The notes beneath the pieces were generated by a model. The model saw only the letters and a program-made list of their open reading frames with translations. It had not been told where the DNA came from and did not search any database. DNA of 5,189 nucleotides from an uncultured Bacteroidota bacterium (GTDB lineage: Bacteria > Bacteroidota > Bacteroidia > Bacteroidales > VadinHA17): the NCBI GenBank assembly GCA_903865465.1, contig CAIPJU010000266.1, positions 1-5,189 on the forward strand, in the 5' to 3' direction. Of this stretch, positions 5,181-5,189 are shown one piece after another (positions within the stretch are counted from its first letter, which is position 1; every line of letters starts with the position of its first letter). Both the position numbers and the translations under genes were made by a program.

Positions 5181-5189
5181 AAAAATGAA

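Overview
The window is one co-directional operon on the minus strand that makes phenylalanine and tyrosine. Read 5' to 3' along the transcript (right to left in window coordinates) it holds: a promoter (about 5150-5180), a 20-residue leader peptide packed with Phe and Tyr codons (5067-5129), a transcription attenuator (about 4993-5062), pheA (prephenate dehydratase), a fold-type I PLP aminotransferase, tyrA (prephenate dehydrogenase), a DAHP synthase/chorismate mutase fusion, and aroA (EPSP synthase), whose 3' end leaves the window at position 1.

The organism is most likely a member of the Bacteroidetes. Three things suggest this. The promoter fits the Bacteroidetes pattern (TTTG, about 19 bp, TAnnTTTG) rather than -35/-10 boxes. 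Starts generally lack Shine-Dalgarno sequences and sit in A/T-rich context. Chorismate mutase is fused to the C-terminus of a type I-beta DAHP synthase, as in characterised Prevotella enzymes. Genus cannot be told from this window.

The genes form a near-complete route. The fusion enzyme commits carbon to the shikimate pathway and also converts chorismate to prephenate. AroA makes EPSP, the precursor of chorismate. PheA and TyrA split prephenate toward phenylpyruvate and 4-hydroxyphenylpyruvate, and the aminotransferase probably aminates those keto acids (or prephenate). Chorismate mutase is absent from both PheA and TyrA, so the fusion protein is the only chorismate mutase visible here.

The most interesting part is the region of about 200 bp upstream of pheA. 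An unlisted small ORF encodes a peptide in which 11 of 20 residues are Phe or Tyr. It is followed by an 11-bp G/C-rich terminator hairpin with a U-run, and the 5' arm of that hairpin can pair instead, over 11 bp, with a segment just after the leader stop codon. This is a textbook ribosome-mediated attenuator that would read charged tRNA-Phe and tRNA-Tyr together. The upstream in-frame ATG for pheA at 5031 lies beside the terminator hairpin and is not the real start; 4977 is.

No mobile elements, tRNA or rRNA genes or CRISPR arrays were seen. No stretch over 300 bp lacks a gene.
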